NCBI RefSeq assembly: GCF_019175385.1
Contig: NC_083348.1
Coordinates: 945,001 to 1,009,000, forward strand
Source: Lycium barbarum
Lineage: Eukaryota; Streptophyta; Magnoliopsida; Solanales; Solanaceae
Length of the DNA stretch: 64,000 nt
Direction of reading: 5' to 3'
Part shown: one piece after another, positions 40,796 through 53,294 of the stretch
How positions within the stretch are numbered: the stretch's first letter is position 1
Layout of the letters: each line of letters starts with the position of its first letter
The notes under the pieces: generated by a model
Databases searched by the model: none
What the model was told of the DNA's origin: nothing
The model's input: the letters and a program-made list of their open reading frames with translations, nothing else
Translations under genes and position numbers: made by a program

Positions 40796-43284
40796 TGTTA
40801 CACCTCGGAAATTTTCCGTTGGTACGTAAGTGAACGAATATCGGAAAGGGATTACGAGCAACGAGTTAGCCAGGACTTAGTGATGTCTTGGAGAAGAGTT
40901 ATAACGCCCCTTAGATTGGTATTGAAGTGTTGAACAAGTGTTAAGAAGGTTCCGCAAGGATCGGAGATCAAACGAAGTGATGAGAATAAGTTCAGTGAAC
41001 TGATGAGATTTACGGCTCATTATACGGACCGTATAATGTTTTACGGACCGTATAATGGACCGTAAAACCATCACAGTGGAGGTTGGTTGCTGGTGGAATT
41101 TTACGGTCAGTTATACGGACCGTATAAATTTATACGGACCGTATAAATTTATACGGACCGTATAACAAACCGTCAAATGGTCACAGTGAAGGGGTGTAGG
41201 CAGACCCATTTCACGGTCTATTATACGGACCGTATAACCATTATACGGACCGTATAATGGAACCCGACAGATCAGTGGAGTGTTATTAAATAAAGGACCA
41301 AGTTCATGAAATCATTTCATCATTTCCTCTCTCTCTCTAAAACATCTCTCTACATTTATTATACAAGTTTTCAAGGATTATAAGCCATCAACAACATTAA
41401 ATAAGTGAATCAAGAGTAAGAACCCATCAAGGATCATCTAAAGTCAAGAAATCCAAATGGAGAAAAACTAGGGTTTTGCTCAAAGTGGAATATTATCAAC
41501 TAAAGCTTGTTCCTACAGCATCTAAGGTAAGATTCATGATATTTATATGTTGTTTAAGGTATTTGAGAGTTAAAATGCTTGGTCATTAGAAGAGAATAGC
41601 AAAATGAGTTATGAATGATGAATAGTGACGTTTTTGAGACATAGTTTGAATTGAATCATGATTGTTGTTGTGTTGTGATATGAATGTGTTATAAATGACG
41701 TTAAGATCATGAAATAGACATTGTATATGAATGGACAAATTTGGGTGTTGTGACCATAAATAGGGATAAATGGAAGTGAATTAAGAATGTGGATGATGTA
41801 GATGACTAAAGGCTATTATTATGATGTTGTGAATGTATTGTTGACGTTTGGAAGTTGAATTACGATATAGAGGAATGTCGTATAAATAAAGGAAATGCTG
41901 TCCGATTTTCTCTAGTTTTATCCATGTGTGCTAATTGTCGATTCTAATGATGGTACGACTTTAATAAAGGTAGAAACGTGAGCATCGGAGGAGTACGTGC
42001 AAGTGTAGGATAGTTCGACGAAAAGGTATGTAAGGCTAACCCTTCTTTCATAAGGCATGGTTCTTTGGCCAAACTCTTAAATCCTCTATATGAGTATGTT
42101 GTCTCCAAATGATTGACATTTCGAGCTCATAAGCTCACAATCCTTGATATGTACTACGATTGTACCATGCACCCCATATGACGAGTAAGCCTAAGATAAA
42201 GATGTAGTTATAACGATGATAATAATAATGATGCTAAAGGTGCCTACGGGCTATTATACTTACATGTGCCTATAGAGGGCTATAATGACACCCCGAGCTT
42301 ATAACGTCGGGTAGGATATATGTATATGAATATGTATAAAGTATGTATACAATAACGAAACGCGCGCACACCTCTGCAGATGGTACGGATAACCCTGAAG
42401 CCTTGGTAGGGCCAGGTATGAGTAACCTTGAGCCTTGGTTGGCCAAGTATGTATGAAACACCGATCCCATGAGGTCGGGTATGTTATGTAAATACTATGT
42501 ATATGAAATGACTATGTATATAATATGAATATGAATGTGATAAGACTATGTATAAGAATACGAATGAGGGCATGTACACGAACATGAGCACAAGTGTGGT
42601 ACGAGTACTATTATGGAATATGGATGATGACGTAGGTGTACAAATACGTATGAAAAATGGAAAGTCCTACGAAAGGCAGGTAAGTGCTATGACGATGATA
42701 TTATTGTCTCCCCCCTCCTATGCTATTTCATATGTTGTTCATGATGCTTATTTATCGATGTTGCTCATGCTTTACATACTCAGTACATTCTTCGTACTGA
42801 CGTCCTTTTGTTTGTGGACGTTGCGTCATGCCCGCAGGTGCACAGGGAGACAGACTTGATCCATAGCTACCTATTCGGAGATTACATAGCAGAGCTCCAT
42901 TTCTTCCGGAGTCATAGCTTTTGGGTACTTATTCTTTTATGTATATAATTATGGGCATAGCGGGGTCCTGTCCTACTTATGTGATACGTTATACTCTCCT
43001 TAGAGGCTCGTAGTCATGTGTATATGGTTAGACATGTCCGGCCTTGTCGGCCTATGTTTTGTATATCATTTTGTCGACCGCGTTGGCCCACGTACATTGA
43101 TGTGGCATAGATGCCTATGGTGATATAAATGTACCGTTGTCCAAATTGGGACTAGTTGACGAATGAATGGAAATGTATGTATAATTGCGTGGCTCACCTA
43201 GATGTAAGTATAAGAGTAAGCTAAGAGGGTGCTCGGGTGGGTTAGCACCGGGTGCTCGTCGCGGCCCCGAGTCGGGTCGTGACA
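40796..43284 (+). repeat. Element C 5' LTR
   Basis: It is 2489 bp, starts tgttacacctcggaaatttt and ends cgggtcgtgaca. It contains an array of dyad motifs (41018-41260), then a possible TATA region (ttattaaataaagg, about 41283-41296) and a CT-rich stretch. It differs from the 3' LTR by point changes and by the number of dyad units. Confidence 0.92.
41018..41260. repeat. Dyad array ttatacggaccgtataa in element C 5' LTR
   Basis: Seven copies of an almost perfect palindrome with a one-base centre (ttatacgg-a-ccgtataa), separated by 2-60 bases and accompanied by half-sites such as ggaccgtaaaac and acggtcagt. All sit upstream of the possible TATA region, in the presumed U3. They could be protein-binding sites or form hairpins; which is unknown. 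The 3' LTR has a matching array at 48721-48954. Confidence 0.85.
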
Positions 43285-43288
43285 AAAG

Positions 43289-43300
43289 TGGTATCAGAGC
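43289..43300 (+). other. Primer-binding site of element C
   Basis: tggtatcagagc follows the 5' LTR after four bases and is complementary to the 3' end of initiator tRNA-Met. The same sequence serves elements A and B. Confidence 0.9.
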
Positions 43301-43474
43301 AGTTCAGTCCTAGGGTGTGTCTACGAGCCGTGTCTAGTAGAGTCCTGGTTACGGGTGTGTTGCGCGCCACACTTATAAACAGGAAGATGCGGACATTTTA
43401 GGAATAAATAACCTTCTTTCTTCATAAGAATCGTGCGATAGAGCTATGATGTAAGAAATTCTTGTTCCTTAATA

Positions 43475-44465
43475 GTGTGTTGTGTATTTCAGAGAATGCC
43501 TGTAAAGAAAAAGGCTACAGCAGCCCAAAAGGGCAAGACGGTGGCAGAAAAGTGGGTTGAAAGAGCACCGCCACCGGTAGTAGAGGAAGATGAGTCCCAG
43601 AGTGCGGCTCAATCTCAGTCCTCCCAGACAGTGTCTATTACCGAGGAGCACGTGAGAGCCTCAGCCCCAGCTCCGGCTCCTCCACCAAATGCTTCGGGCC
43701 AAGATGTAAAAGTGGCCATTACTTTATTGACTCAATTGGTTGCGGCCCAGGATCAGAGGCACAGTTCAGGGTATGGTGATAGGGCTGTTAGTGCAAGAGC
43801 TCGTGATTTCATTACTTTGAACCCTCCGGACTTCTTTGGGTCAAAACCGGAGGAGGATCCCCAGGACTTTATTGATGGTATGCTAAGGACGCTCCAGTTG
43901 ATACATGCTTCAGACACCGAGTCGGTAGAGCTAGCATCCTATAGATTGAGAGATGTCTCGATCCAGTGGTATACAGTATGGATGGCTTCGCGGGGAGCCA
44001 ATGCACCTCCCCCGGTATAGCAAGAGTTTGTTGATGCTTTTCTCCGTCATTACATGCCCCCAGAAGTTCGGTGGGCTAGGGCCGATAAATTCTTAAATTT
44101 GAGGCAAGGCAGTATGAGTTCCCTAGAGTATAGCCTCCATTTTAACTCCTTGGCCAGGTATGCCTCGGCCATGGTAGCAGATATGGGCGACAGGGTACAC
44201 CGATTTGTAAAGGGCCTAGGGCCCCATCTGATGGACAAATGCTTGACTGCGTCCCTTCAGGACGGTATGGATATTGCACGCATTCAGGCACATGCTCAGA
44301 ACTTAGAGGAAAGCCTACAACAACGGAGAAGTGAACGCGAGCAGGATAGGTGTCATAGTAAGAGGGCCAGATCTTCAGGCCCAATGAGTGAGTCCAAAGG
44401 CGGGCACAGGCAGCAGTTTCCCAGGCATTCGGGCTACTCTATGACTAGTGCACCTCCACGGGTTT
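43475..44465 (+). pseudogene. Element C gag (interrupted by a stop and a frameshift)
   Basis: A basic N-terminus (likely start at 43496, MPVKKKATAAQKGK, 21 bases into the frame) is followed by a Pro/Ala-rich segment and the Ty3-type gag capsid domain (landmarks FITLNPPDFFGSKPEEDPQD, VELASYRLRDVSIQW). A TAG stop at 44018-44020 cuts the capsid domain. The same frame continues (PPEVRWARADKFLNLRQGSM, YSLHFNSLARYASAM) to about 44465, where similarity moves to the frame one base earlier, consistent with loss of one base. The original frame otherwise runs on to a stop at 44708 without making sense. Gag would form the cytoplasmic particle. Confidence 0.8.
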
Positions 44466-47400
44466 CAGGCAGAGCCTTGATAGATCCACTCATCCCGGGC
44501 CGAGTCAGAATTATTCGGGGTCCCAGTTTAGAGGTGATTCAGGCCAGTCAAGGCCACCTATACCACGATGTTCCCAGTGTGGGAAGTCGCATTGGGGTCA
44601 ATGCCAATTGGGTTCAGATGTTTGCTATTCATGTGGTCGACTGGGCCATATTATGCGTGATTGCCCCTCAGTGCATGGTAGAGGTAGGACCCAGCCATCA
44701 GGGTCGGTAGCCGGATCTTCGGCATCTGTACGCCCTACGGGGCCAGGATCACATGCGCCAGTCGGCCATGGTAGAGGTAGAGGCAGAACTCCCAGTACTA
44801 GCGGTCCTCAGCACCGTATTTATGCTTTGGCTGGATGCCAAGATCTTGAGTCTTCTCCTGATGTGGTCACAGGTATATTATCGGTATTCTCTCATTATGT
44901 ATATGCTTTGATTGATCCGGGCTCCACATTATCATATGTTACTCCATATATTGCGGGTCGATTTATAATTGAGCCGGAGTCTATCAAACCTTTTGAGGTG
45001 TCTACACCCGTGGTTGACTCGGTAATAGTTAGCCGAGTATATAGGAATTGTGTGATTGTGATTTGTGATCGTCGTACCATGATTGATTTTCATGAGCTAG
45101 AAATGGTAGATTTTGACGTTATTATGGGCATGGATTGGTTGGCTTCTTGTTACGCCAATGTTGATTGCCGAATGAAGATGGTTCGTTTCCAGTTTCTGGG
45201 AGAACCAGTCTTAGAATGGAAAGGGAATGCGGCATCACCAAAAGGTAGGTTTATTTCCTATCTAAAGGCAAGGAATATGATCACGAAAGGGTGTATTTAT
45301 CACCTAGTGCGAGTTCAAGATGTAGAAGCTGAGTCGCCGACTCTTCAGTCAGTTCCGGTAGTGAACGAATTTCCGGATGTGTTCCCGGAAGAGCTTCCAG
45401 GCCTTCCTCCCGAGCGAGAGATCGATTTTGCTATTGATGTGTTGCCAGGCACTAAACCCATATCTATTCCTCCTTATAGGATGGCACCCGCAGAGTTGAA
45501 AGAGTTGAAGGAGCAATTGAAAGACTTGCTTGAAAAAGGCTTCATTAGGCCTAGTTCATCCCCGTGGGGAGCACCCGTATTGTTCTTCCGGAAGAATGAT
45601 GGCTCTTTGAGAATGTGCATTGATTATCGGCAATTGAATAAGGTGACGATTAAGAATAAGTATCCTCTCCCGAGGATTGATGACTTGTTTGATCAATTGC
45701 AAGGTGCTAAATGGTTTTCGAAGATTGATTTGAGGTCCGGGTATCATCAAGTGAGAGTTAGGGAGAAAGATATCCCTAAGACAGCCTTCAGAACAAGATA
45801 TGGTCATTTTGAGTTCCGAGTAATGTCGTTTGGGCTAACTAACGCGCCGGCGGTATTCATGGATTTGATGAATAATGTGTTCAGGCCCTTCCTGGATTTA
45901 TTTGTGATAGTATTTATTGATGACCTCTTAGTGTATTCTAGATCCGAGGCAGAACATGTGAATCATTTGCGTATTGTCCTTGGAGTTCTTCGAACCCGAG
46001 AATTATTTGCAAAGTTTTCCAAATGCGAGTTTTGGTTGAACTCGGTGGCATTTTTAGGGCACATTGTTGCAGCCGATGGTATTCGAGTGGATAGCCAAAA
46101 GATTGAGGCCGTGAAGACTTGGCCAAGGCCCACAACTCCTACAGAGGTTCGTAGCTTTCTGGGCTTAGCAGGTTATTACAGGATATTCGTTGAAGGTTTT
46201 TCCTCTATTTCTGCACCACTCACAAAGTTGACACAGAAATCGGCAAAGTTTCAATGGACAGATGCTTGCGAGCGTAGTTTCCAAGAGTTAAAGGGGCGAT
46301 TGACTTCTGCCCCAGTCTTGACACTTCCAGATGGATTGGAGGGGTATGTCATTTATTGTGATGCTTCAGGTGTTGGGCTAGGCAGCGTATTGATGCAACA
46401 CGATAAGGTGATTGCGTATGCTTCAAGGCAGTTACGGAAACATGAGCAGAATTATCCAACACATGATTTAGAATTGGCTACGGTGGTCCATGCATTAAAG
46501 ATATGGAGACATTATTTATATGGTGTCCATGTGGATATTTATACAGATCATAAGAGCCTTCAGTATATCTTCAAGCAGAAAGATTTGAATTTGCGACAAC
46601 GACGCTGGTTGGAGTTGCTAAAGGATTACGATGTTGATATCTTGTATCACCCCGGAAAGGCTAACGTTGTGGCTGACGCTCTTAGCCGCAGATCCATGGG
46701 AAGTCTATGTGAAGTGCGACAAGAGAAGAGAGAACTGATCCGTGAGCTCCAACAGCTAGCTAGCCTAGGAGTCCGAGTGATGGACTCAGGTAGCCGGGAG
46801 ACCACTATTCAGAATTCAGCAGTTTTATCGCTAGTAGCGGAAGTAAAAGAGCGACAATATGAGGATCCCATGCTAATGCAGTACAGAGATACACTCTCTC
46901 AGAAGGAGGAGTCATCATTTGATATTTCGGAAGACGGAGTTCTCCGATGTCGAGGCAGGTTATGTGTTCCCGATGTGGTAGGTCTACGTCACCAAATATT
47001 GAGGGAAGCTCATTGTTCCCGTTACTCCGTTCACCCCAGAGCGACGAAAATGTACCATGATCTTAAGTCTATATACTGGTGGAATGGAATGAAGAAAGAT
47101 ATAGCGGAATTCGTAGCTCAGTGTCCTAATTGCCAACAAGTGAAGATTGAACACCAAAAGCTGGGTAGATTATTGCAAGCTATAGAAATCCCAACTTGGA
47201 AGTGGGAAGTGATTAATATGGATTTTATTACAGGGTTACCCCGTTCTCGACGTAAGTATGATTCCATATGGGTGATTGTGGATAGACTCACAAAGTCAGC
47301 TCATTTCTTACCGGTCAGGACGACCTATGTGGCAGAAGATTATGCGAGGCTTTATCTTAAAGAGATAGTGAGACTCCATGGCGTTCCGGTATCTATTATC

Positions 47401-47934
47401 TCCGATAGAGGGACTCAGTTCACAGCTAAGTTTTGGGAGTCTTTCCAAGAGGGTTTAGGGACCCAAGTGCGCCTTAGCACGGCGTTTCACCCACAGACCG
47501 ATGGGCAGGCCAAACGCACCATCCAGACTCTCGAAGATATGTTACGAGCATGTATGATAGATTTTGGAGGAAGTTGGGATGATCATTTTCCACTCATTGT
47601 ATTTGCTTACAATAATAGTTATCATTCTAGCATTCAAATGGCACCGTATGAGGCTTTATATGGGCGAAAATGTAGATCCCCAATTGGGTGGTTTGAAACT
47701 GGAGAAGCTAAGTTGATAGGGCCAGACTTGGTCCAGCAAGCAATAGAGAAAGTTAAGCTCATACAAGATCGGTTGCTAGCGGCTCAAAGTCGTCAGAAGT
47801 CCTATGCGGATAATCGTCGAAGAGACTTAGAGTTCGAAGTGAAAGATTGGGTATTCTTGAAAGTGTCGCCGATGAAGGGCGTGATGAGATTTGGCAAAAG
47901 GGGGAAACTCAGTCCCCGGTATATTGGGCCATAG
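44466..47934 (+). CDS. Element C pol region: protease, reverse transcriptase, RNase H, integrase
   Basis: A long frame with its first ATG at 44608 (1108 codons, ending with TAG at 47932-47934). Numbered from that ATG: zinc knuckle [14 protein letters not shown] at 6-19, with another cysteine motif just before; protease DPGS near 103; reverse transcriptase with [18 protein letters not shown] near 315 and the catalytic FIDD (D438, D439); RNase H beginning near YCDASG (about 583); integrase with a His-Cys zinc site (about 800-843) and the D,D35E core. The core has D892 and D933, but the third position, 969, is Lys (AAA, 47512-47514) instead of Glu. The final stop falls inside the integrase C-terminal region, whose sequence continues in frame after it. 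Reverse transcriptase motifs look complete; integrase is predicted inactive. Confidence 0.88.
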
Positions 47935-48371
47935 GAAATTGTAAGCAAGATAGGCAAAGTGGCCTATGAGTTAAATCTACCTCCAGACTTGGAGTCAGTT
48001 CATCCAGTATTTCATGTTTCGATGCTTCGGAAATGTGTTGGAGATCCTACTAGGATCGTCCCAATGAATGATGTGCAAGTAACAGAGAAATTGACTTATG
48101 AAGAGATACCCATTGCCATACTAGATAGGCAAGTACGGAGACTTAGAAACAAGGAAGTGGCCTCAGTTAAGGTCTTATGGAGGAACAACAATCGAGAGGA
48201 AAGACGTGGGAAGCAGAAGAGAGTATGCAATCCAAATACCCACATTTATTTCAGCCTTTGGACGAGGGCCAAGATGAGACGTTAAAATCAGAAGGTATGC
48301 ATGATTTCCTTTTTATGCTTTTGTGTCGTGTGTGGCCAAATTTTAAATGCTATTGTGTTGTGGCCCTGTGA
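47935..48371 (+). pseudogene. Element C integrase C-terminus and chromodomain remnant
   Basis: In the same frame as pol after the stop at 47932 the bases encode KVAYELNLPPDLESVHPVFH and HVSMLRKC, the conserved end of plant Ty3-type integrases, then LTYEEIPIAILDRQVRRLRN and VASVKVLWRNNN, the first half of a chromodomain. Near 48195-48205 the match moves to another frame (KTWEAEESMQSKYPHLFQ), which completes the chromodomain; so there is a second frameshift. The chromodomain normally steers integration to particular chromatin. Confidence 0.8.
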
Positions 48372-48485
48372 GGCATCGATATTATGGGTTGTTGTGACAG
48401 GTTGGTAGTGCCATATTATAGGGGAAACTCTGGCGAAATTTCTGTAGAATCCCCGAGTGCCTAACATTCGAGGACGAATGTTCTT

Positions 48486-48498
48486 AAGAGGGGAAGAA
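48486..48498 (+). other. Polypurine tract of element C
   Basis: aagaggggaagaa lies directly before the 3' LTR start at 48499 and is preceded by the conserved acattcgaggacgaatg. The arrangement is the same in element B. Confidence 0.85.
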
Positions 48499-50977
48499 TG
48501 TTACACCTCGGAAATTTTCCGTTGGTACGCAAGTGAACGAATATCGGAAAGGGATTACGAGCAATGAGTTAGCCAGGACTTAGTGATGTCTTGGAGAAGA
48601 GTTATAACGCCCCTTAGATTGGTATTGAAGTGTTGAACAAGTGTTAAGAAGGTTCCGCAAGGATCGGAGATCAAACGAAGTGATGAGAATAAGTTCAGTG
48701 AACTGATGAGTTTTACGGCTCATTATACGGACCGTATAATGTTTTACGGACCGTATAATGGACCGTAAAACCATCACAGTGGAGGTTGGTTGCTGGTGGA
48801 ATTTTACGGTCAGTTATACGGACCGTATAAATTTATACGAACCGTATAACAAACCGTCAAATGGTCACAGTGAAGGGGTGCAGGCAGACCCATTGCACGG
48901 TCTATTATACGGACCGTATAACCATTATACGGACCGTATAATGGACCGTATAGTGGAACCCGACAGATCAGTGGAGTGTTATTAAATAAAGGACCAAGTT
49001 CATGAAATCATTTCAACATTTCCTCCCTCTCTCTAAAACATCTCTCTACATTTATTATACATGTTTTCAAGGATTATAAGCCATCAACAACATTAAATAA
49101 GTGAATCAAGAGTAAGAACACACCAAGGATCATCTAAAGTCAAGAAATCCAAATGGAGAAAAACTAGGGTTTTGCTCAAAGTGGAATATTATCAACTAAA
49201 GCTTGTTCCTACAGCATCTAAGGTAAGATTCATGATATTTATATGTTGTTTAAGGTATTTGAGAGTTAAAATGCTTGGTCATTAGAAGAGAATACCAAAA
49301 TGGGTTATGAATGATGAATAGTGATGTTTTTGAGACATAGTTTGAATTGAATCATGATTGTTGTTGTGTTGTGATATGAATGTGTTATAAATGACGTTAA
49401 GATCATGAAATAGACATTGTATATGAATGGACGAAGTTGGGTGTTGTGACCATAAATAGGGATAAATGGAAGTGAATTAAGAATGTGGATGATGTAGATG
49501 ACTAAAGGCTATTATTATGATGTTGTGAATGTATTGTTGACGTTTGGAAGTTGAATTACGATATGGAGGAATGTCGTATAAATAAAGGAAATGCTGTCCG
49601 ATTTTCTCTAGTTTTATCCATGTGTGCTAATTGTCAATTCTAATGATGGTACGACTTTAATAAAGGTAGAAACGTGAGCATCGGAGGAGTACGTGCAAGT
49701 GTAGGATAGTTCGACGAAAAGGTATGTAAGGCTAACCCTTCTTTCATAAGGCATGGTTCTTTGGCCAAACTCTTAAATCCTCTATATGAGTATGTTGTCT
49801 CCACATGATTGACATTCCGAGCTCATAAGATCACAATCCTTGATATGTACTACAATTGTACTATGCACCCCATATGACGAGTAAGCCTAAGATAAAGATG
49901 TAGCGATAACGATGATAATAATAATGATGCTAAAGGTGGCTACGGGCTATTATACTTACATGTGCCTATGAAGGGCTATAATGACACCCCGATCTTATAA
50001 CGCCGGGTAGGATATATGTATATGAATATGTATAAAGTATGTATACGATTACGAAACGCGCACACACCTCTGCAGATGGTATGGATAACCCTGAAGCCTT
50101 GGTAGGGCCAGGTATAAGTAACCTTGAGCCTTGGTTGGCCAAGTATGTATGAAACACCGATCCCATGAGGTCAAGTATGTTATGTAAATGCTATGTATAT
50201 GAAATGACTGTATATAATATGAATATGAATGTAATAAGACTATGTATAAGAATACGAATGAGGGCATGTACACGAACATGAGCACAAGTGTGGTATGAGT
50301 ACTATTATGGAATACGGATGATGACGTAGGTGTACAAATACGTATGAAAAATGGAAAGTCCTACGAAAGGCAGGTAAGTGCTATGACGATGATATTATTG
50401 TCTCCCCCCTCCTATGTTATTTCATATGTTGTTCATGATGCTTATTTATCGATGTTGCTCATGCTTTACATACTCAGTACATTCTTCGTACTGACGTCCT
50501 TTTGTTTGTGGACGCTGCGTCATGCCCGCAGGTGCACAGGGAGACAGACTTGATCCATAGCTGCCTATTCGGAGATTACATAGCAGAGCTCCATTTCTTC
50601 CGGAGTCATAGCTTTTGGGTACTATTCTTTTATGTATATAATTATGGGCATAGCGGGGTCCTGTCCCGCTTATGTGATACGTTATACTCTCCTTAGAGGC
50701 TCGTAGTCATGTGTATATGGTTAGACATGTCCGGCCTTGTCGGCCTATGTTTTGTATATCATTTTGTCGGCCGCGTTGGCCCACGTACATTGATGTGGCA
50801 TAGATGCCTATGGTGATATAAATGTACCGTTGTCCAAATTGGGACTAGTTGACGAATGAATGGAAATGTATGTATAATTATGTGGCTCACCTAGATGTAA
50901 GTATAAGAGTAAGCTAAGAGGGTGCTCGGGTGGGTTAGTACCGGGTGCTCGTTGCGGCCCCGAGTCGGGTCGTGACA
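48499..50977 (+). repeat. Element C 3' LTR
   Basis: It is 2479 bp, nearly identical to the 5' LTR, with scattered point changes. Clear length differences lie in the dyad array (48721-48954): one full unit of the 5' LTR is absent and an extra half-unit, ggaccgtatagtgg, is present. Confidence 0.92.
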
Positions 50978-53294
50978 CTCAATTAATGATACCGGATCAT
51001 GATCGGGTATCGGCCATGCATCATGAATATGAGGGAATGTATGCAATGCACATATCAACGATTTCTGAATTGAACCTCAAACATCGGTCTTCTCACAATC
51101 ACTCCAGTAAAAGAGTCTCTCAAACATCAGTTTTATAAAATCAACGATTCCGGAATGGATCTTCGAACATCAGCCTTTTTACAATCACTCAAATAAGGAG
51201 TTTATCAAATTCAATTACTCAATCAACGATACCGGATCATCACCAGGTATCGGCCATGCATCATGAATGTGTGAGAATGCGTGCAATGCGTATATCAAGT
51301 ATCAACAATCAAGTTTAGTATCACAAGTACCAACAATGGGGTACGCCAACAATGTATCATATCACAATACCAATAGTGGGTATGCCGAAAATATGCTAAT
51401 ATCATAATACCAACGGGGGTATGCCGACAATGTATATAATCACAATACCAATAGTGGATATGCCAAAAATATATCCGAACCACAAATACCACAATGGGTA
51501 TGTCATTAACGTATCTGAACCAAGACGGATAACGGAATCTAATCTCTATCAACAACTCATGGCATCAAGCCAACACAATAGAACAGTCAAACACAACACA
51601 ACCGGGTGGCTAGTCCCAACACACAACAGGTCAATCAATCGATATAAATTAGTACCACCTCCTTAAATCAGCCTATTAGCTTAGAACAAGTAATCTCACC
51701 TTACACTCACAATCATTCGTCACAACTCTTTTTAGAACGTAATCACAATCGTTGGTGTATTTTATCTTCCCATTTTTATCAACTAGGTTCACTATTAATG
51801 TCATAACACAATAATCACATATTACGGGAATTTCTCATCATTAGACACAACGATAGGTTTCACTACTACTTCCAAGTCACATATATCCACCGATATTAAA
51901 GAAAAACCATATCAAACAACCTAAGGAATCTACAGGCTACAAGCCCGAACAGACAAATCACACAACAATACCATCCTAAGATTCCATCCCAAATCTCCAA
52001 TTCCTATACATGAATTCTTCGTTCCTTCTAATACACTAATAAATGAAACTAACCGGAGTCTACCCAATGGGAAGCCATAACCTACCTGGCAGCCGAACAG
52101 GTGCCACGAACCCACACGTTGCCTTGTCTTTCGAAGCGTCTCCAAATAATCAAACTCTATCACATATGAATTCTATGTAAGAAACCATGAATAATGATAT
52201 CCATGTTGGCTACTTTCTATACGGGTCAAATTATAACCCTTAATTTAGGAAAAATGGGCCCCAAAGGCAAAACGGAGATTTTATGACCAAAATACCGAAT
52301 TCAATACTAAAAGGTAAAAACCCATTACTTTAATCATAGGAATACTCAATTAATTCTCAAAATCATCATTTATATGGAAACCCCCAAATTTGGGTCTAAG
52401 AACCCTAACTTTGATTCAAGAATTTCAACTCTAGAATGGAATATTATTGGTTAACAAGCCTAGATATATCATTATCTAGCATAAATAAAAACATTAACAT
52501 CATTTATTCACAATCTAGGAAGCTATTTCATTTTGAGAACCTTTTCAAGAAAACACCCATAAACCCACTTTTAATCTTAAGCTTCTAGGAATTTCTAGCA
52601 TGGATTCTTACTTAGGAAGGGAAATGGAAGAGATTAGGATTAGGGAACTTGGAAATGGAAGAGATTAGGATTAGGGAACTTACTTCCAAGAGAAATCTGA
52701 CCATTAGTCCCTCAAGTCGCCTCTAAGGAGGTAAGAAAATATACTAGAAGTTATGGGAGCAAATAAGGGTTTTTGGAGGCTTTAAAACATAAAAACTACT
52801 CGTCGACCGCTCCAGGGGTCAAGACACCGCCCCCGCGGCTGGGCAGACCGCTACAGCGGTCAAGGCCAAGACTCCACTTACCGCTGCAGCGGCAACTACA
52901 TTGCTACAGCGGTGCCGCTTCAGCTGTCCTGGTGCCGCTACAGCGGACACCAGACACCAACAATTTTTCCCAAGTTTCACCATTTGATCCGATTTTTTTT
53001 ACTAGTTTCCGAGGCCATCTGCGCACATACTATACACATAGAAACACATAAAAACACGCTACGATCGCGCCCGTGGCCTCGAAATTCCCAACGGAGCTCT
53101 CGTTGACCGAGTCAACTTTGGGTCAACTCTTTTTCACTTTAAGCCTATATTTCACAAAAGTTGCCCGAATCCCGGTCTAGACACCTCGGGAAGCATGCCA
53201 AAGATTTCCTCGGGTCAAAATGAGCTAATCAATGCTCGGGAAAGGGCGAAAATACCGAAAGGGCTATAACGACCAAATGGGTCGTTACAAATCA

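Larger units (their letters stand above)
40796..50977 (+). mobile_element. Element C: Tekay/Del-like chromovirus, coding-defective
   Basis: It is 10.2 kb, with LTRs at 40796-43284 and 48499-50977, a primer site for tRNA-Met, a full gag-pol order (gag, zinc knuckle, protease, reverse transcriptase, RNase H, integrase, chromodomain) and a polypurine tract. It is flanked by the perfect TSD ctcaa (40791-40795, 50978-50982). LTRs of ~2.5 kb and a chromodomain at the integrase C-terminus suit the Tekay (Del) lineage. The LTRs differ at few sites, so insertion is recent, yet the reading frame has two stops, two frameshifts and a changed integrase catalytic residue. Confidence 0.92.
39572..53289 (-). 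mobile_element. R1-family solo LTR (reverse), split by element C
   Basis: The LTR occupies 39572-40795 and 50983-53289, with element C and its TSD between. The termini are tgtcataaccc and gggtcgttaca, flanked by a perfect TSD, aatca (39567-39571 and 53290-53294). The two parts are collinear with other reverse R1 copies across the break (cagtttcactcaa, then ttaatgataccggatcat). It carries the GC-rich dyad block at about 52800-52955. The copy is a solo LTR with no coding capacity. Confidence 0.85.

Noticed and set aside
43475..48371. Element C as an active, complete retrotransposon
   Set aside because: Two stops, two frameshifts and the integrase Glu-to-Lys change make an active polyprotein impossible from this copy as given.
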